A stretch of 64,000 nt of DNA from Acanthochromis polyacanthus. Lineage: Eukaryota; Chordata; Actinopteri; Pomacentridae. Numbering within the stretch: the stretch's first letter is position 1; every line of letters starts with the position of its first letter. Location: assembly GCF_021347895.1 (NCBI RefSeq), contig NC_067132.1, forward strand, positions 11,462,995 through 11,526,994, read 5' to 3'. The notes under the pieces are model-generated. The model saw only the letters and a program-made list of their open reading frames with translations, ran no database searches and was not told where the DNA came from. Position numbers and translations under genes: made by a program. Positions 36,401 to 46,024 of the stretch are shown here, piece after piece.

Positions 36401-39362
36401 CACAGCTACGCTGATGATACACAGCTGTACATCTCCATATCTCCTGATGACACAGGGCCGATTGATGCCCTTTTTAACTGTATTTTAGGCATCAAATCCT
36501 GGATGGCAGAAAATTTCCTACAGCTCAACCAGGGTAAGACTGAGGTTTTAATTATTGATCCTAAGGCTCAGGGAGAGAAACTTTTATCAAAACTCCAAAC
36601 CCTGTCTTTATTTCCATCCAATCAGGTGAAGAATCTGGGCGTCATTTTTGACTCTGACCTCAACTTTATTCCAAACATTAAAAACGTAATGAAAACAGGG
36701 TTTTATCATTTAAAGAACATCGCCAGAGTCCGCCCCTTTCTCTCCCGGGCAAACACAGAGACGCTGATGCATGCTTTTATCTCCAGTCGTATTGACTATT
36801 GTAACGCCCTGCTTTCTCGTCTTCCAAAAAGAAACATTTCAAGTTTACAACTGCTACAGAACTCCGCGGCACATGTGCTGACGAAGACCAGAAGGCGGGC
36901 ACATACAGTGCCTTGTGAAAGTATTCGGCCCCCTTGAACTTTTCAACCTTTCGCCACATTTCAGGCTTCAAACATAAAGATATAACATTTTAATTTTTTT
37001 GTCAAGAATCAACAACAAGTGGGACACAATCGTGAAGTGGAACGAAATTTATTGGATATTTTAAACTTTTTTAACAAATAAAAACCTGAAAAGTGGGGCG
37101 TGCAATATTATTTGTCCCCCTTGCATTAATACTTTGTAGCGCCACCTTTTGCTGCAATTACAGCTGCAAGTCGCTTGGGGTATGTGTCTATCAGATTTGC
37201 ACATGGAGAGACTGAAATTCTTGCCCATTCTTCCTTGCAAAACAGCTCAAGCTCAGTGAGGTTGGATGGAGAGCGTTTGTGAACAGCAGTCTTCAGCTCT
37301 GCCCACAGATTCTCGATTGGATTCAGGTCTGGACTTTGACTTGGCCATTCTAACACCTGGATACGTTTATTTGTGAACCATTCCATTGTAGATTTGGCTT
37401 TATGTTTTGGATCATTGTCCTGTTGGAAGATAAATCTCCGTCCCAGTCTCAGGTCTTTTGCAAACTCCAACAGGTTTTCTTCCAGAATGGTCCTGTATTT
37501 GGCTCCATTCATCTTCCCATCAATTTTAACCATCTTCCCTGTCCCTGCTGAAGAAAAGCAGGCCCAAACCATAAGGCTGCCACCACCATGTTTGACAGTG
37601 GGGATGGTGTGTTCAGGGTGATGAGCTGTGTTGCTTTTACGTCAAACATATCGTTTTGCATTGTGGCCAAAAAGTTCGATTTTGGTTTCATCTGACCAGA
37701 GCACCTTCTTCCACATGTTTGGTGTGTCTCTCAGGTGGCTTGTGGCAAACTTCAAACGAGACTTTTTATGGATATCGTTGAGAAATGGCTTTCTTCTTGC
37801 CACTCTTCCATAAAGGCCAGATTTGTGCAGTGTACGACTGATTGTTGTCCTATGGACAGACTCTCCCACCTCAGCTGTAGATCTCTGCAGTTCATCCAGA
37901 GTGATCATGGGCCTCTTGGCTGCATCTCTGATCAGTCTTCTCCTTGTTCGAGGTGAAAGTTTAGAGGGACGGCCGGGTCTTGGTAGATTTGCAGTGGTCT
38001 GATACTCCTTCCATTTCAATATGATTGCTTGCACAGTGCTCCTTGAGATGTTTAAAGCTTGGGAAATCTTTTTGTATCCAAATCCGGCTTTAAACTTCTC
38101 CACAACAGTATCTCAGACCTGCCTGGTGTGTTCCTTGGTCTTCATGATGCTCTCTGCACTTTAAACAGAACCCTGAGACTATCACAGAGCAGGTGCATTT
38201 ATACGGAGACTTGATTACACACAGGTGGATTCTATTTATCATCATCAGTCATTTAGGACAACATTGGATCATTCAGAGATCCTCACTGAACTTCTGGAGT
38301 GAGTTTGCTGCACTGAAAGTAAAGGGGCCGAATAATATTGCACACCCCACTTTTCAGTTTTTTATTTGTTAAAAAAGTATAAAATATCCAATAAATTTCG
38401 TTCCACTTCATGATTGTGTCCCAATTGTTGTTGATTCTTGACAAAAAAATAAAATTTTATATCTTTATGTTTGAAGCCTGAAATGTGGCGAAAGGTTGAA
38501 AAGTTCAAGGGGGCCGAATACTTTCACAAGGCACTGTATTACACCGGTTTTAGAATCACTGCATTGGCTCCCTGTGTGTTTTAGGATTGATTTCAAGGTC
38601 CTTTTAATGGTTTTTAAACGTCTTAGGGGTCTTGGACCTTCTTATCTTTCAGAATTGCTTTTACCATATGAACCCTCGCGGACCCTGAGGTCCTCTGGCA
38701 CCGGCCTCTTAATGGTTCCCAAAGCTAGAACACGGACTTACGGTGAGGCATCTTTCCAGCACTATGGCCCCCGTCTGTGGAACAGCCTGCCAGAGGACCT
38801 GAGGGCCACAGAGAATGTTCATATTTTTAAAAGCAGGCTCAAGACCCACCTATTTAATTTGGTTTTTAACTAATGTCTTATTTTTATCAATATTTTTATT
38901 TAATTGTATTTATTTATGAATCTTAGCCCTCTTTTTACTTATTTTTATTTTATTACTTTTAAATTATATTTTAGCCATTTGTTAGTACTTTACTTTATAT
39001 TTTAATTCATATTTTATTTAACTTTACTTATTTATTAAGTTTTATGTTCTTAGACTTTGTAGTTTTACGTTTTTATTCCATATCTCCAGTGTTTCCTCAG
39101 TGGGGGCCGGCTGCACTGGGGGCTGCAATTGGCCCTGGTTGGGATGTCTCCGTCTTGTGGCAGGCATCATCTCTATCCAAAACGGGGGTCTGCAACACTG
39201 TTTTGCTGTGTGGGCCCCTCACTGTCCTTGTGGCGGGGCATGCCCGGGTGGAGGCATCTGGCCCTGTGCTGTGGGTGGCACCCGTGCAGTCGGCCCCCTA
39301 GTGTTTACTGACCTGGCTCCTCTGTACTCAGCCACGCGCTTTTAAGATCACTTCATCTGTGC

Positions 39363-39397
<35 letters not shown>

Positions 39398-40352
39398 GGG
39401 GGGGGGTTGGAGATGGGGCGGGGGGAGGGGACTGTTTTTAACATGTATAGCACTTTGTGCTGCATTTTAATGTATGAAAAAGTGCTCTATAAATAAAGTT
39501 TGATTTGATTTGATTAGAGTTTGCCAAAAAACACATGAAGGACTCCCAGACTATGAGAAATAAGATTCTCTGGTCTGATGAGACCAAGATTGAACTTTTT
39601 GGTGTTAATTCTAAGCGGTATGTGTGGAGAAAACCAGGCACTGCTCATCACCTGCCCAATACAATCCCTACAGTGAAACATGGTGGTGGGAGCATCATGT
39701 TGTGGGGGTGTTTTTCAGCTGCAGGGACAGGACGACTGGTTGCAACTGAAGGAAGGATGAATGTGGCCAAGTACAGAGATATCCTGGAGGAAAACCTCTT
39801 CCAGAGTGCTCAGGACTTCAGACTGGGTTGAAGGTTCACCTTTCAACAGGACAATGACCCTAAGCACACAGCTAAAATAACAAAGGAGTGGCTTCAGAAC
39901 AACACTGTGACCGTTCTTGACTGGCCCAGCCAGAGCCCTGACCTAAACCCAATTGAGCATCTCTGGAGAAACCTCAAAATGTCTGTCCACCAACGTTCAC
40001 CATCCAACCTGACAGAACTGGAGGATCTGCAAGGAAGAATGGCAGAGGATCCCCAAATCCAGGTGTGAAAAACTTGTTGTGTCATTCCCAAGAAGACTCA
40101 TGGCTGTACTAGCTGAAAAGGGTGCTTCTACTCAATACTGAGCACAGGGTCTGAATACTTATGACCATGTGATATTTCAGTTTTTCTTTTTTAATAAATT
40201 TGCAAAAATTCTACATTTCTGTTTTTTTCTGTCAAGATGGGGTGCTGAGTGTACATTGAGAAATAAAATGAACTTCTTTGATTTTGGCAAATGGCTGCAA
40301 TGACACAGAGTGAAAAATTTCAAGGGGTCTGAATACTTTCCGTACCCACTGT

Positions 40353-40396
<44 letters not shown>

Positions 40397-43300
40397 TGCC
40401 TTGTGAAAGTATTCGGCCCCCTTGAACTTTTCAACCTTTCGCCACATTTCAGGCTTCAAACATAAAGATATAAAATTCTAGTTTTTTGTCAAGAATCAAC
40501 AACAAGTGGGACACAATCGTGAAGTGGAACGAAATTTATTGGATATTTTAAACTTTTTTAACAAATAAAAACCTGAAAAGTGGGGCGTGCAATATTATTC
40601 GGCCCCCTTGCATTAATACTTTGTAGCGCCACCTTTTGCTGCAATTACAGCTGCAAGTTGCTTGGGGTATGTCTCTATCAGTTTTGCACATGGAGAGACT
40701 GAAATTCTTGCCCATTCTTCCTTGCAAAACAGCTCGAGCTCAGTGAGGTTGGATGGAGAGCGTTTGTGAACAGCAGTCTTCAGCTCTGCCCACAGATTCT
40801 GGATTGGATTCAGGTCTGGACTTTGACTTGGCCATTCTAACACCTGGATACGTTTATTTGTGAACCATTCCATTGTAGATTTGGCTTTATGTTTTGGATC
40901 ATTGTCCTGTTGGAAGATAAATCTCCGTCCCAGTCTCAGGTCTTTTGCAGACTCCAACAGGTTTTCTTCCAGAATGCTCCTGTATTTGGCTCCATTCATC
41001 TTCCCATCAATTTTAACCATCTTCCCTGTCCCCGCTGAAGAAAAGCAGGCCCAAACCATGAGGCTGCCACCACCATGTTTGACAGTGGGGATGGTGTGTT
41101 CAGGGTGATGAGCTGTGTTGCTTTTACGCCAAACATACCGTTTTGCATTGTGGCCAAAAAGTTCGATTTTGGTTTCATCTGACCAGAGCACCTTCTTCCA
41201 CATGTTTGGTGTGTCTCCCAGGTGGCTTGTGGCAAACTTCAAACAAGACTTTATATGGATATTTTTGAGAAATGGCTTTCTTCCCGCCACTCTTCCATAA
41301 AGGCCAGATTTGTGCAGTGTACGACTGATTGTTGTCCTATGGACAGACTCTCCCACCTCAGCTGTAGATCTCTGCAGTTCATCCAGAGTGATCATGGGCC
41401 TCTTGGCTGCATCTCTGATCAGTCTTCTCCTTGTTCGAGGTGAAAGTTTAGAGGGACGGCCGGGTCTTGGTAGATTTGCAGTGGTCTGATACTCCTTCCA
41501 TTTCAATATGATTGCTTGCACAGTGCTCCTTGAGATGTTTAAAGCTTGGGAAATCTTTTTGTATCCAAATCCGGCTTTAAACTTCTCCACAACAGTATCT
41601 CAGACCTGCCTGGTGTGTTCCTTGGTCTTCATGATGCTCTCTGCACTTTCAACAGAACCCTGAGACTATCACAGAGCAGGTGCATTTATACGGAGACTTG
41701 ATTACACACAGGTGGATTCTATTTATCATCATCAGTCATTTAGGACAACATTGGATCATTCAGAGATCCTCACTGAACTTCTGGAGTGAGTTTGCTGCAC
41801 TGAATACTCATTGCAGGGTGTCCCAGAAAAATGCATACACACTTTAAATAATTGTAAGCGAGGTGTTTATTCTAGTTTGTTTAATTTTCAAAATGTAAAA
41901 GAATTTACAAACATCATTCTGTTGTTTTGTCACTGCTTGTTCTCAAACTGATGTCCGTTCTGGTCCAGACACTGCCAACAACGCAAAGCGATGGAATAGC
42001 ACACATCATGAAACAATTCCTTTGGTCTTTGCGTGCATTCACGTTCAGAGGTTGCTCTCAATTCAGTGACTGTTGCAGGTCTCATTGCGTAGACTTTGTC
42101 TTTTTGGTATCCCCATAAAATGAAGTCTGGTGGTGTGAGGTTAGTTGGTTATCAGCTGCTAAAAGGTGTATACGTTTTTTTGGACACCCTGTGTATGTAA
42201 TAATCATTAAGGACAGTTCACATCCCGGCTCTCAGCGTTTTGATCTGTTGCCCTCTGGAAGTTGTTACAGATGCATAAAAGCGAGGACAAACAGACTTAA
42301 AAACAGTTTCTTTCTGCCACCCTGTCAGCAACTGTGGCCACACTCAACAAATGCCTCAATGATTACACCCTGCCATGCACTTCTGATTCACTGCAACTGG
42401 GTGATGAGCACAAGATTCCAACTGGTGGGAAGTTTCAGGTTTTTCGTGTTTTCTGTTTCATGTTTTCAGAATGAAACCAAGTCCGTGAAGATGATGTACC
42501 AGAAAACTGAGTTTCCTTTCAAGTCCGTCCCTGAAGTGAACTGCAAGGTAATTCATCATCAGTACAGTCCATCAGTCAGTATGTCTGGATAATGTGTGTG
42601 GGTTTAGTTTTTGCATGTATTCCATAAACAAGTTCATACACATGAACCAAACAGCTGCAAGGCCGGTTTGTGTATTTACTGTCATGTTTGAAATGTTTGA
42701 CAGATCCTAGAGATGCCCTACAAAGGCAAGGAGCTCAGCATGCTCATCTTCCTCCCCAATGACATGGAGGACAGTACTACAGGCCTGGAGAAGGTACAAA
42801 CACAAACATTTGCACTTGGGCACAAAACAGAATCTACAAGATACAACCAAGAGGAATGACTGATTATGTGTCCACCACCCAGCTGGAGAAGGAGCTGACC
42901 TATGAGAAGTTTGTGGAGTGGACTCGTCCAGACATGATGTATGAAGTTGAGGTCCAGGTGGGTCTGCCTCGATTCAAGATGGAGGAGAAGTACGACATGA
43001 AGAAGGTCCTGGTCAGCATGGGCATGGTGGACGCCTTTGACATGGGAAAGAGTGACTTCTCTGGTATGACGTGTTCCTGGATCGTACAAGATACATTAAA
43101 GAGCAGGCAGCCAAAGCCTGAACTGGCTACTGAAGTTCTCCCAAATCAATGCTGTCTACACTCCCACCAGGTACTATATTTATGTGAAGTATCATCTGTC
43201 ACTCTCCTTTAACAGGCATGTCTCCTGTCAATGACCTGGTGCTGTCTGAAGTCATCCATAAGGCTTTCGTAGAGGTCAACGAGGAGGGAACTGAGGCTGC

Positions 43301-43442
43301 TGCTGCCACTGCTGCCATGGTGATGCTTTGTTCCTACACACCTCCAGCCAAATTCATCGCAGACCACCCCTTCCTCTTCTTCATCCGACACAACCCTTCC
43401 ATGAGCATCCTCTTTGCTGGCCGATACTGCTCCCCTGAGTGA
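29123..43442 (+). CDS. serpinb1: Serpin gene B: clade-B serpin, SERPINB1-like, predicted P1 Cys
   Basis: Intracellular protease inhibitor of the leukocyte elastase inhibitor type. Coding exons: 29123-29299, 31946-32086, 32376-32493, 32861-33003, 42470-42547, 42704-42793, 42883-43063, 43216-43442; all borders are GT-AG and the joined frame is 384 residues. Hinge [11 protein letters not shown] is followed by loop [13 protein letters not shown], then [14 protein letters not shown]. Aligned to human SERPINB1, P1-P1' is Cys-Ser; human SERPINB1 also has Cys at P1, so B may keep the ancestral elastase/chymase-type specificity. Exon 6 differs from gene A at nine of 26 residues with no silent change. 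Intron 5 is 9.5 kb because of nested Tc1 and L2 insertions; intron 2 has lost the CD-loop exon. No stops or frameshifts. Confidence 0.92.
29750..30480. mobile_element. DNA element with GC-rich terminal inverted repeats, gene B only
   Basis: The ends GGCTGAATCCCAAACCGCCC and GGGCGGTTTGGGATTCAGCC are perfect inverted repeats over at least 20 bp. The uninterrupted site is visible in gene A (CACTCACCCTCTTGC at about 13454). The target-site duplication is not resolved. Small frames inside (29882-30095) resemble no protein I know. This insertion is younger than the A/B split. Confidence 0.7.
30654..31328. mobile_element. hAT-type MITE in gene B intron 2
   Basis: The ends TAGTGATGGTGA and GTAACATCACTA are inverted repeats of the TAGTGATG type. 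The flanking 8-mers are CTTGCTAC (30646-30653) and CTTACTAC (31329-31336), differing at one base. Gene A has the empty site CTTACTACCTCTGG at 13603. Non-coding. Confidence 0.8.
31485..31842. mobile_element. Tc1/mariner-type MITE upstream of exon 3 of gene B
   Basis: Orthologous to 16227-17455 (A) and 59171-59538 (C), here uninterrupted except for a short internal deletion. Starts CACTACTGTTCAACAG and ends CTTTGAACAGTAGTG. Confidence 0.75.
33369..33416. repeat. (TA)n tract at left border of the Tc1 nest
   Basis: About 22 TA units after GTGTG. A matching TA tract lies at 40353-40392, so the Tc1 element inserted into a longer TA microsatellite, a natural target because Tc1 elements insert at TA. 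Confidence 0.9.
36906..38536 (-). mobile_element. Tc1-like transposon (inner) inserted in the L2 ORF
   Basis: The ends CAGTGCCTTGTGAAAGTATT and AATACTTTCACAAGGCACTG belong to inverted repeats of about 210 bp and are flanked by TA (36904-36905, 38537-38538). Length 1631 bp. The transposase is on the minus strand. It is a close sibling of the element at 40394. Confidence 0.92.
37126..38137 (-). pseudogene. Tc1 transposase (inner copy) with two nonsense codons, catalytic triad intact
   Basis: Minus strand from ATG ([10 protein letters not shown]) near 38137. A TGA follows immediately, then the frame is open ([31 protein letters not shown]) up to KRYV near 37642. There a TGA replaces the Trp codon present in the sibling copy, and the same frame continues to 37126. 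DDE residues are present: [21 protein letters not shown] and [11 protein letters not shown]. This makes it a dead copy by nonsense rather than by loss of active-site residues. Confidence 0.88.
40394..41804 (-). mobile_element. Second Tc1-like transposon, right inverted repeat lost
   Basis: Left end CAGTGCCTTGTGAAAGTATT at 40394 next to the TA tract; the sequence follows the 36906 element closely to about 41804 (TTTGCTGCACTGAA) and then changes. The last ~230 bp including the right inverted repeat are missing. A mariner-like remnant begins at 41814. Without two ends the element cannot be mobilised. Confidence 0.85.
40613..41624 (-). pseudogene. Tc1 transposase, long open frame but catalytic Glu replaced by Gln
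   Basis: From [12 protein letters not shown] (41590) to the end at 40613 the frame is continuous for 325 residues: the paired-type DNA-binding domain, GRPSKL hook, [11 protein letters not shown] and [10 protein letters not shown] are present. The third catalytic position reads [11 protein letters not shown] where the sibling and the family have ENLW; the codon is CAG instead of GAG. Upstream, [10 protein letters not shown] is followed by the same TGA as in the inner copy, so the open frame has no normal start. Inactive on three counts: early stop, missing Glu, missing inverted repeat. Confidence 0.88.
41814..42191 (-). mobile_element. IS630/Tc1/mariner-type remnant with CAGGGTGTCC ends
   Basis: The ends CAGGGTGTCCCAGAAAAATG and TTTTTTGGACACCCTG are inverted. 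The minus strand encodes the end of a transposase: [25 protein letters not shown], then [17 protein letters not shown] and stop. The PPDF...LWG motif holds the third acidic residue of this transposase group. Related to the insertion at 60734-61219. Confidence 0.75.
42200..42335 (+). mobile_element. Rex1/CR1-like LINE 3' coding fragment in intron 5 of gene B
   Basis: Encodes [20 protein letters not shown] and [14 protein letters not shown], the conserved C-terminal tail of Rex1/Babar-type proteins. It marks the right border of the transposon block; homology to introns of A and C resumes at about 42332 (CTGTGGCCACACTC). Confidence 0.7.
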
Positions 43443-44559
43443 GAGCGTCGTTGTTTAGAGCAGGTTTTCCCAACAGAGGGAGGTTACAACACATATAATC
43501 TGCAATAGTGTAACGTTTTATTCTGCATCACTGGAAGAATGTTGAGAATAATTGCTCTACAGTTTCTTGTCGCTAATCACACCCTGAGTTCCCGTCCAAT
43601 GTTTCCAACACCAGGATTATGAGTAAAAACGATGGTGTTGGATCTTCTAAACCTGATCTCTCTCATTTGTGTCTCTTCTCATATAAATGATTGTGAATTT
43701 GTCCTGTGCCTTCCTGAACATTCAGCTCTAGCACTGTTTAGGCTAATCTCATCCTTTACTTTATGTCTGCAATGCACGTATGGTCCTGTTTGCTGCAGTC
43801 TTACTCTACTGTGGTTCATCTCTCCATATTGTCTAGTTTATCCTGCACCTTACATCCTTTTAATGAATTTAACTGTAAATTGTCCCTTTTTCGCCCAGCA
43901 GCTCAGACATCAACTGTGCCTTTTGGCTGCAATGTTCTCTGTACTTTATTTACATAACAAGCAATTTTATCGTTTTATATTTTTGCTTGACCAAAAACGA
44001 ATGATGTGATGAAATCACAATAACAGGTGCTTGTGTTTTTGGTCATTACGTAAAGTTCAGTTACATTTAACTGTACCTTTATGCATGAAATAAAAATGGA
44101 TTAAAAATAAGAAGAACTTACATGAAGGTTTGAACTGGTTTTGAGTCCAGGTCCTTTTGGTGTATGCCTGTGTTTTAAATATGGAATAAAAGTGTGTGGT
44201 TTGCAAATATTGTATGTCACATTTAAAAAAAAAAAGTTTTTTACTGATATTTTCTCTGATGTAGTTTAAAAACAGTGGAGTTTATAATGTAGTTTAATCA
44301 TGTAGAAGAGCTAATATCACACTGGATTTCACTGTAGAAGTGATTTTAGTTCTTCTTTACAACAAACTGTTTTCATCATGTATCACCTAAAGGCCTTTTT
44401 AATCTTTAAAACACTACATAAATTTCAGTCAGTAACTCTTTTCTGATTGAATGGTTGTACTTGTTCTATCCACAGCAGGTCAAGAACGATTGCAAAGATT
44501 TCTGCTGAAAAACACACAATTTGTCAGTTAGACTGTGATGTATGTGAACATTAAATTCA

Positions 44560-44845
44560 GGTATATGTTGAATTTTGAATTGAACACATTGGAGGATGAG
44601 GTGGAGAGACGGGCACTGAGCAGGATGGAGGCCATTCTGACAAACATGGATCATCCACTTCATATCTGCCTCAGTGAGCAACAAAACATCAGTGGACGGC
44701 TCCTATCCCTGCACTGCAGGACTGAAAGATTGAGGAAATCTTTCTTGCTGTCAGTAATCAGGCTCTTCAATTCAAAATGAAACAGATAAGAATCCTGACA
44801 GTTGAATTTCCCTTCGGGGATCAATAAAGTGGTTCTGATTCTGAT
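44560..44845 (+). mobile_element. Rex1/CR1-like LINE 3' fragment downstream of gene B
   Basis: Duplicate of 21900-22190 with the same truncation, encoding DHPLHICLSEQ and RTERLRKSFLLSVIRLFNS, and ending GGGGATCAATAAAGTGGTTC. The spacer 44846-45900 that follows lacks the 22.2-25.3 kb segment of the A-B spacer, including the inverted serpin exon. No gene is seen in it. Confidence 0.75.
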
Positions 44846-45890
44846 GTATTCCTGCAGGTCAGTAATCAGGAGTTTTTGAACCTTAACTTAATATTTTATT
44901 GCACAACGTTTTGAGGCAATTACTGCGATCAAACGGTTTCTGTAACTGTCAATGAGACTTCTGCATCTCTTAGCAGGTATTTTGGTATCTTTATATACAG
45001 TCTATGCCTTTGCTCTTTGTGTTTCGAGCCATGCTTTTATTCTGAAGGAGGTGTACACTGATTGTGAAATATTCTGTGAGTGCTTGGAAATTACTGGTTA
45101 TCATTTGACGGTGTTTGTTGATGAAGTTCTGAATACCTGTTCCATGAAGAAGCCTGGAATTAATTCCTTAACAATTTGTATTTGGACAAATTGTGTAATT
45201 ATTGGGTAAAATAATAATGTAATGACCTGTAATGACCTTTCTCAAACAGCACAACCTGAAAGCTTGGAAAGAGGCAATACACGGACAACTCTGGAGGCAG
45301 ATATATGTTTATATTTATTTTATACAATAACATTTAATGAAAATAAAAGTTAAATACACAAACATACAAGGGTAGGTAATTAGCTCTGTGACTCCCTGAC
45401 ATTCATAAATACAAATGTTTATAACGTTAAACACATAAAACGTTCTAAAACAAACAGTTTCTGCAGACACTATTGGGCCGATGGACACAATCTGGACGTG
45501 ATCTGAACGTCCAGCAGATGTCTGATGTTTAGTGGGATGTGTCTGTAACACTACTTTGTGTAACTTCCACTGTGAGCTTAGAACAATAGTTCATCATAGT
45601 AATTAAATTAAACCCAGGAGTCAAAGCAAAACTGAAGAGCAGGGCAAAAATTATTATCTACCTCTGGCACCAACACTAACTCAGAAACAATGACTAGACG
45701 TCAAAATAAAACAGCATTGACTGCCGCTCTGTTGGGAATCATTATTTAGTTTCTCAAAAAAATCACAAAACCAAAACCCTGTAAATACCAGGAACAGTCA
45801 CCATTTTTTGGGAACTAATTTTATCGGAAGGGCTGAAGCGAGTAACATCGTGTTTGTATCCACTCGGCTTCCGTCCAGTGAAGGAGGAGA

Positions 45891-46024
45891 AAGCGGAAGC
45901 TGATGTGTTCAGGTTTTATGGGTGTGTCGACAAGTAAATAATAAAACCAGATGCTTCAAACACAAGTCTTCCTGTCGCGAAAAGACTTCCAATCGCTCAA
46001 GGACCACAAGGAACTCTCCTGTCA
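45891..46024 (+). promoter_or_regulatory. Promoter region and non-coding exon 1 of serpin gene C, TATA box altered
   Basis: Upstream sequence including AGCGGAAGC (45892-45900) is shared with gene B. The position of the TATA box reads ACAAGTAAATAATAAAACC (45930-45948) instead of ACTTATAAATAATAAAACC, so the TATAAA core is gone. The exon 1 donor CA|GTAAGT is intact at 46024/46025. Confidence 0.6.

Larger units (their letters stand above)
34450..38873 (+). pseudogene. L2 ORF (endonuclease + reverse transcriptase), nearly intact, split by Tc1
   Basis: The endonuclease part shows [35 protein letters not shown] and SDHYCVFF. The reverse transcriptase shows [50 protein letters not shown] (motif A), [20 protein letters not shown] (motif B) and SYADDTQLY (catalytic motif C). 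The C-terminus after the Tc1, from 38540, has [19 protein letters not shown] and [20 protein letters not shown]. The only break I see other than the Tc1 is a frame change near 34480-34530. The Tc1 landed at a TA in an otherwise open frame. Confidence 0.85.
34207..39514 (+). mobile_element. L2-clade LINE inserted in the Tc1 transposase
   Basis: Flanked by a short duplication TAGAG (34202-34206 and 39515-39519). The 3' end is an AAATAAAGTTTGATTTGATT tail typical of fish L2 elements. After removing the nested Tc1 at 36906-38536 the length is about 3.7 kb, near full length. 39000-39450 is a 3' UTR with GT and G runs. Confidence 0.85.
33802..40141 (+). pseudogene. Tc1 transposase, interrupted by L2 and with internal stops
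   Basis: The first part (33802-34206) has the paired-like DNA-binding region ([20 protein letters not shown], then [10 protein letters not shown]). The second part, from 39515, has [20 protein letters not shown] (first catalytic Asp), [10 protein letters not shown] (second Asp) and [11 protein letters not shown] (catalytic Glu), so the DDE triad is retained. Stops occur after RLG (near 39828) and after QIQV (near 40066). Not functional. Confidence 0.85.
33417..40351 (+). mobile_element. Tc1-like transposon (outer) in intron 5 of gene B, split by an L2 LINE
   Basis: Inverted ends read CGGTGGGTACGGAAAGTATT at 33417 and AATACTTTCCGTACCCACTG ending 40351, both next to TA. The transposase starts at 33802 and is cut at 34206 by the L2 insertion, resuming at 39515. 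Without the L2 the element is about 1.6 kb, the normal Tc1 size. It is 5'-to-3' in the same direction as gene B. Confidence 0.88.

Noticed and set aside
37126..38137. Frameshift between the two halves of the inner Tc1 transposase
   Set aside because: The halves are in the same frame; the break is a single TGA in place of TGG.
40613..41590. Active Tc1 transposase gene
   Set aside because: The open frame has no start codon (upstream TGA), the catalytic Glu is Gln, and one inverted repeat is missing.
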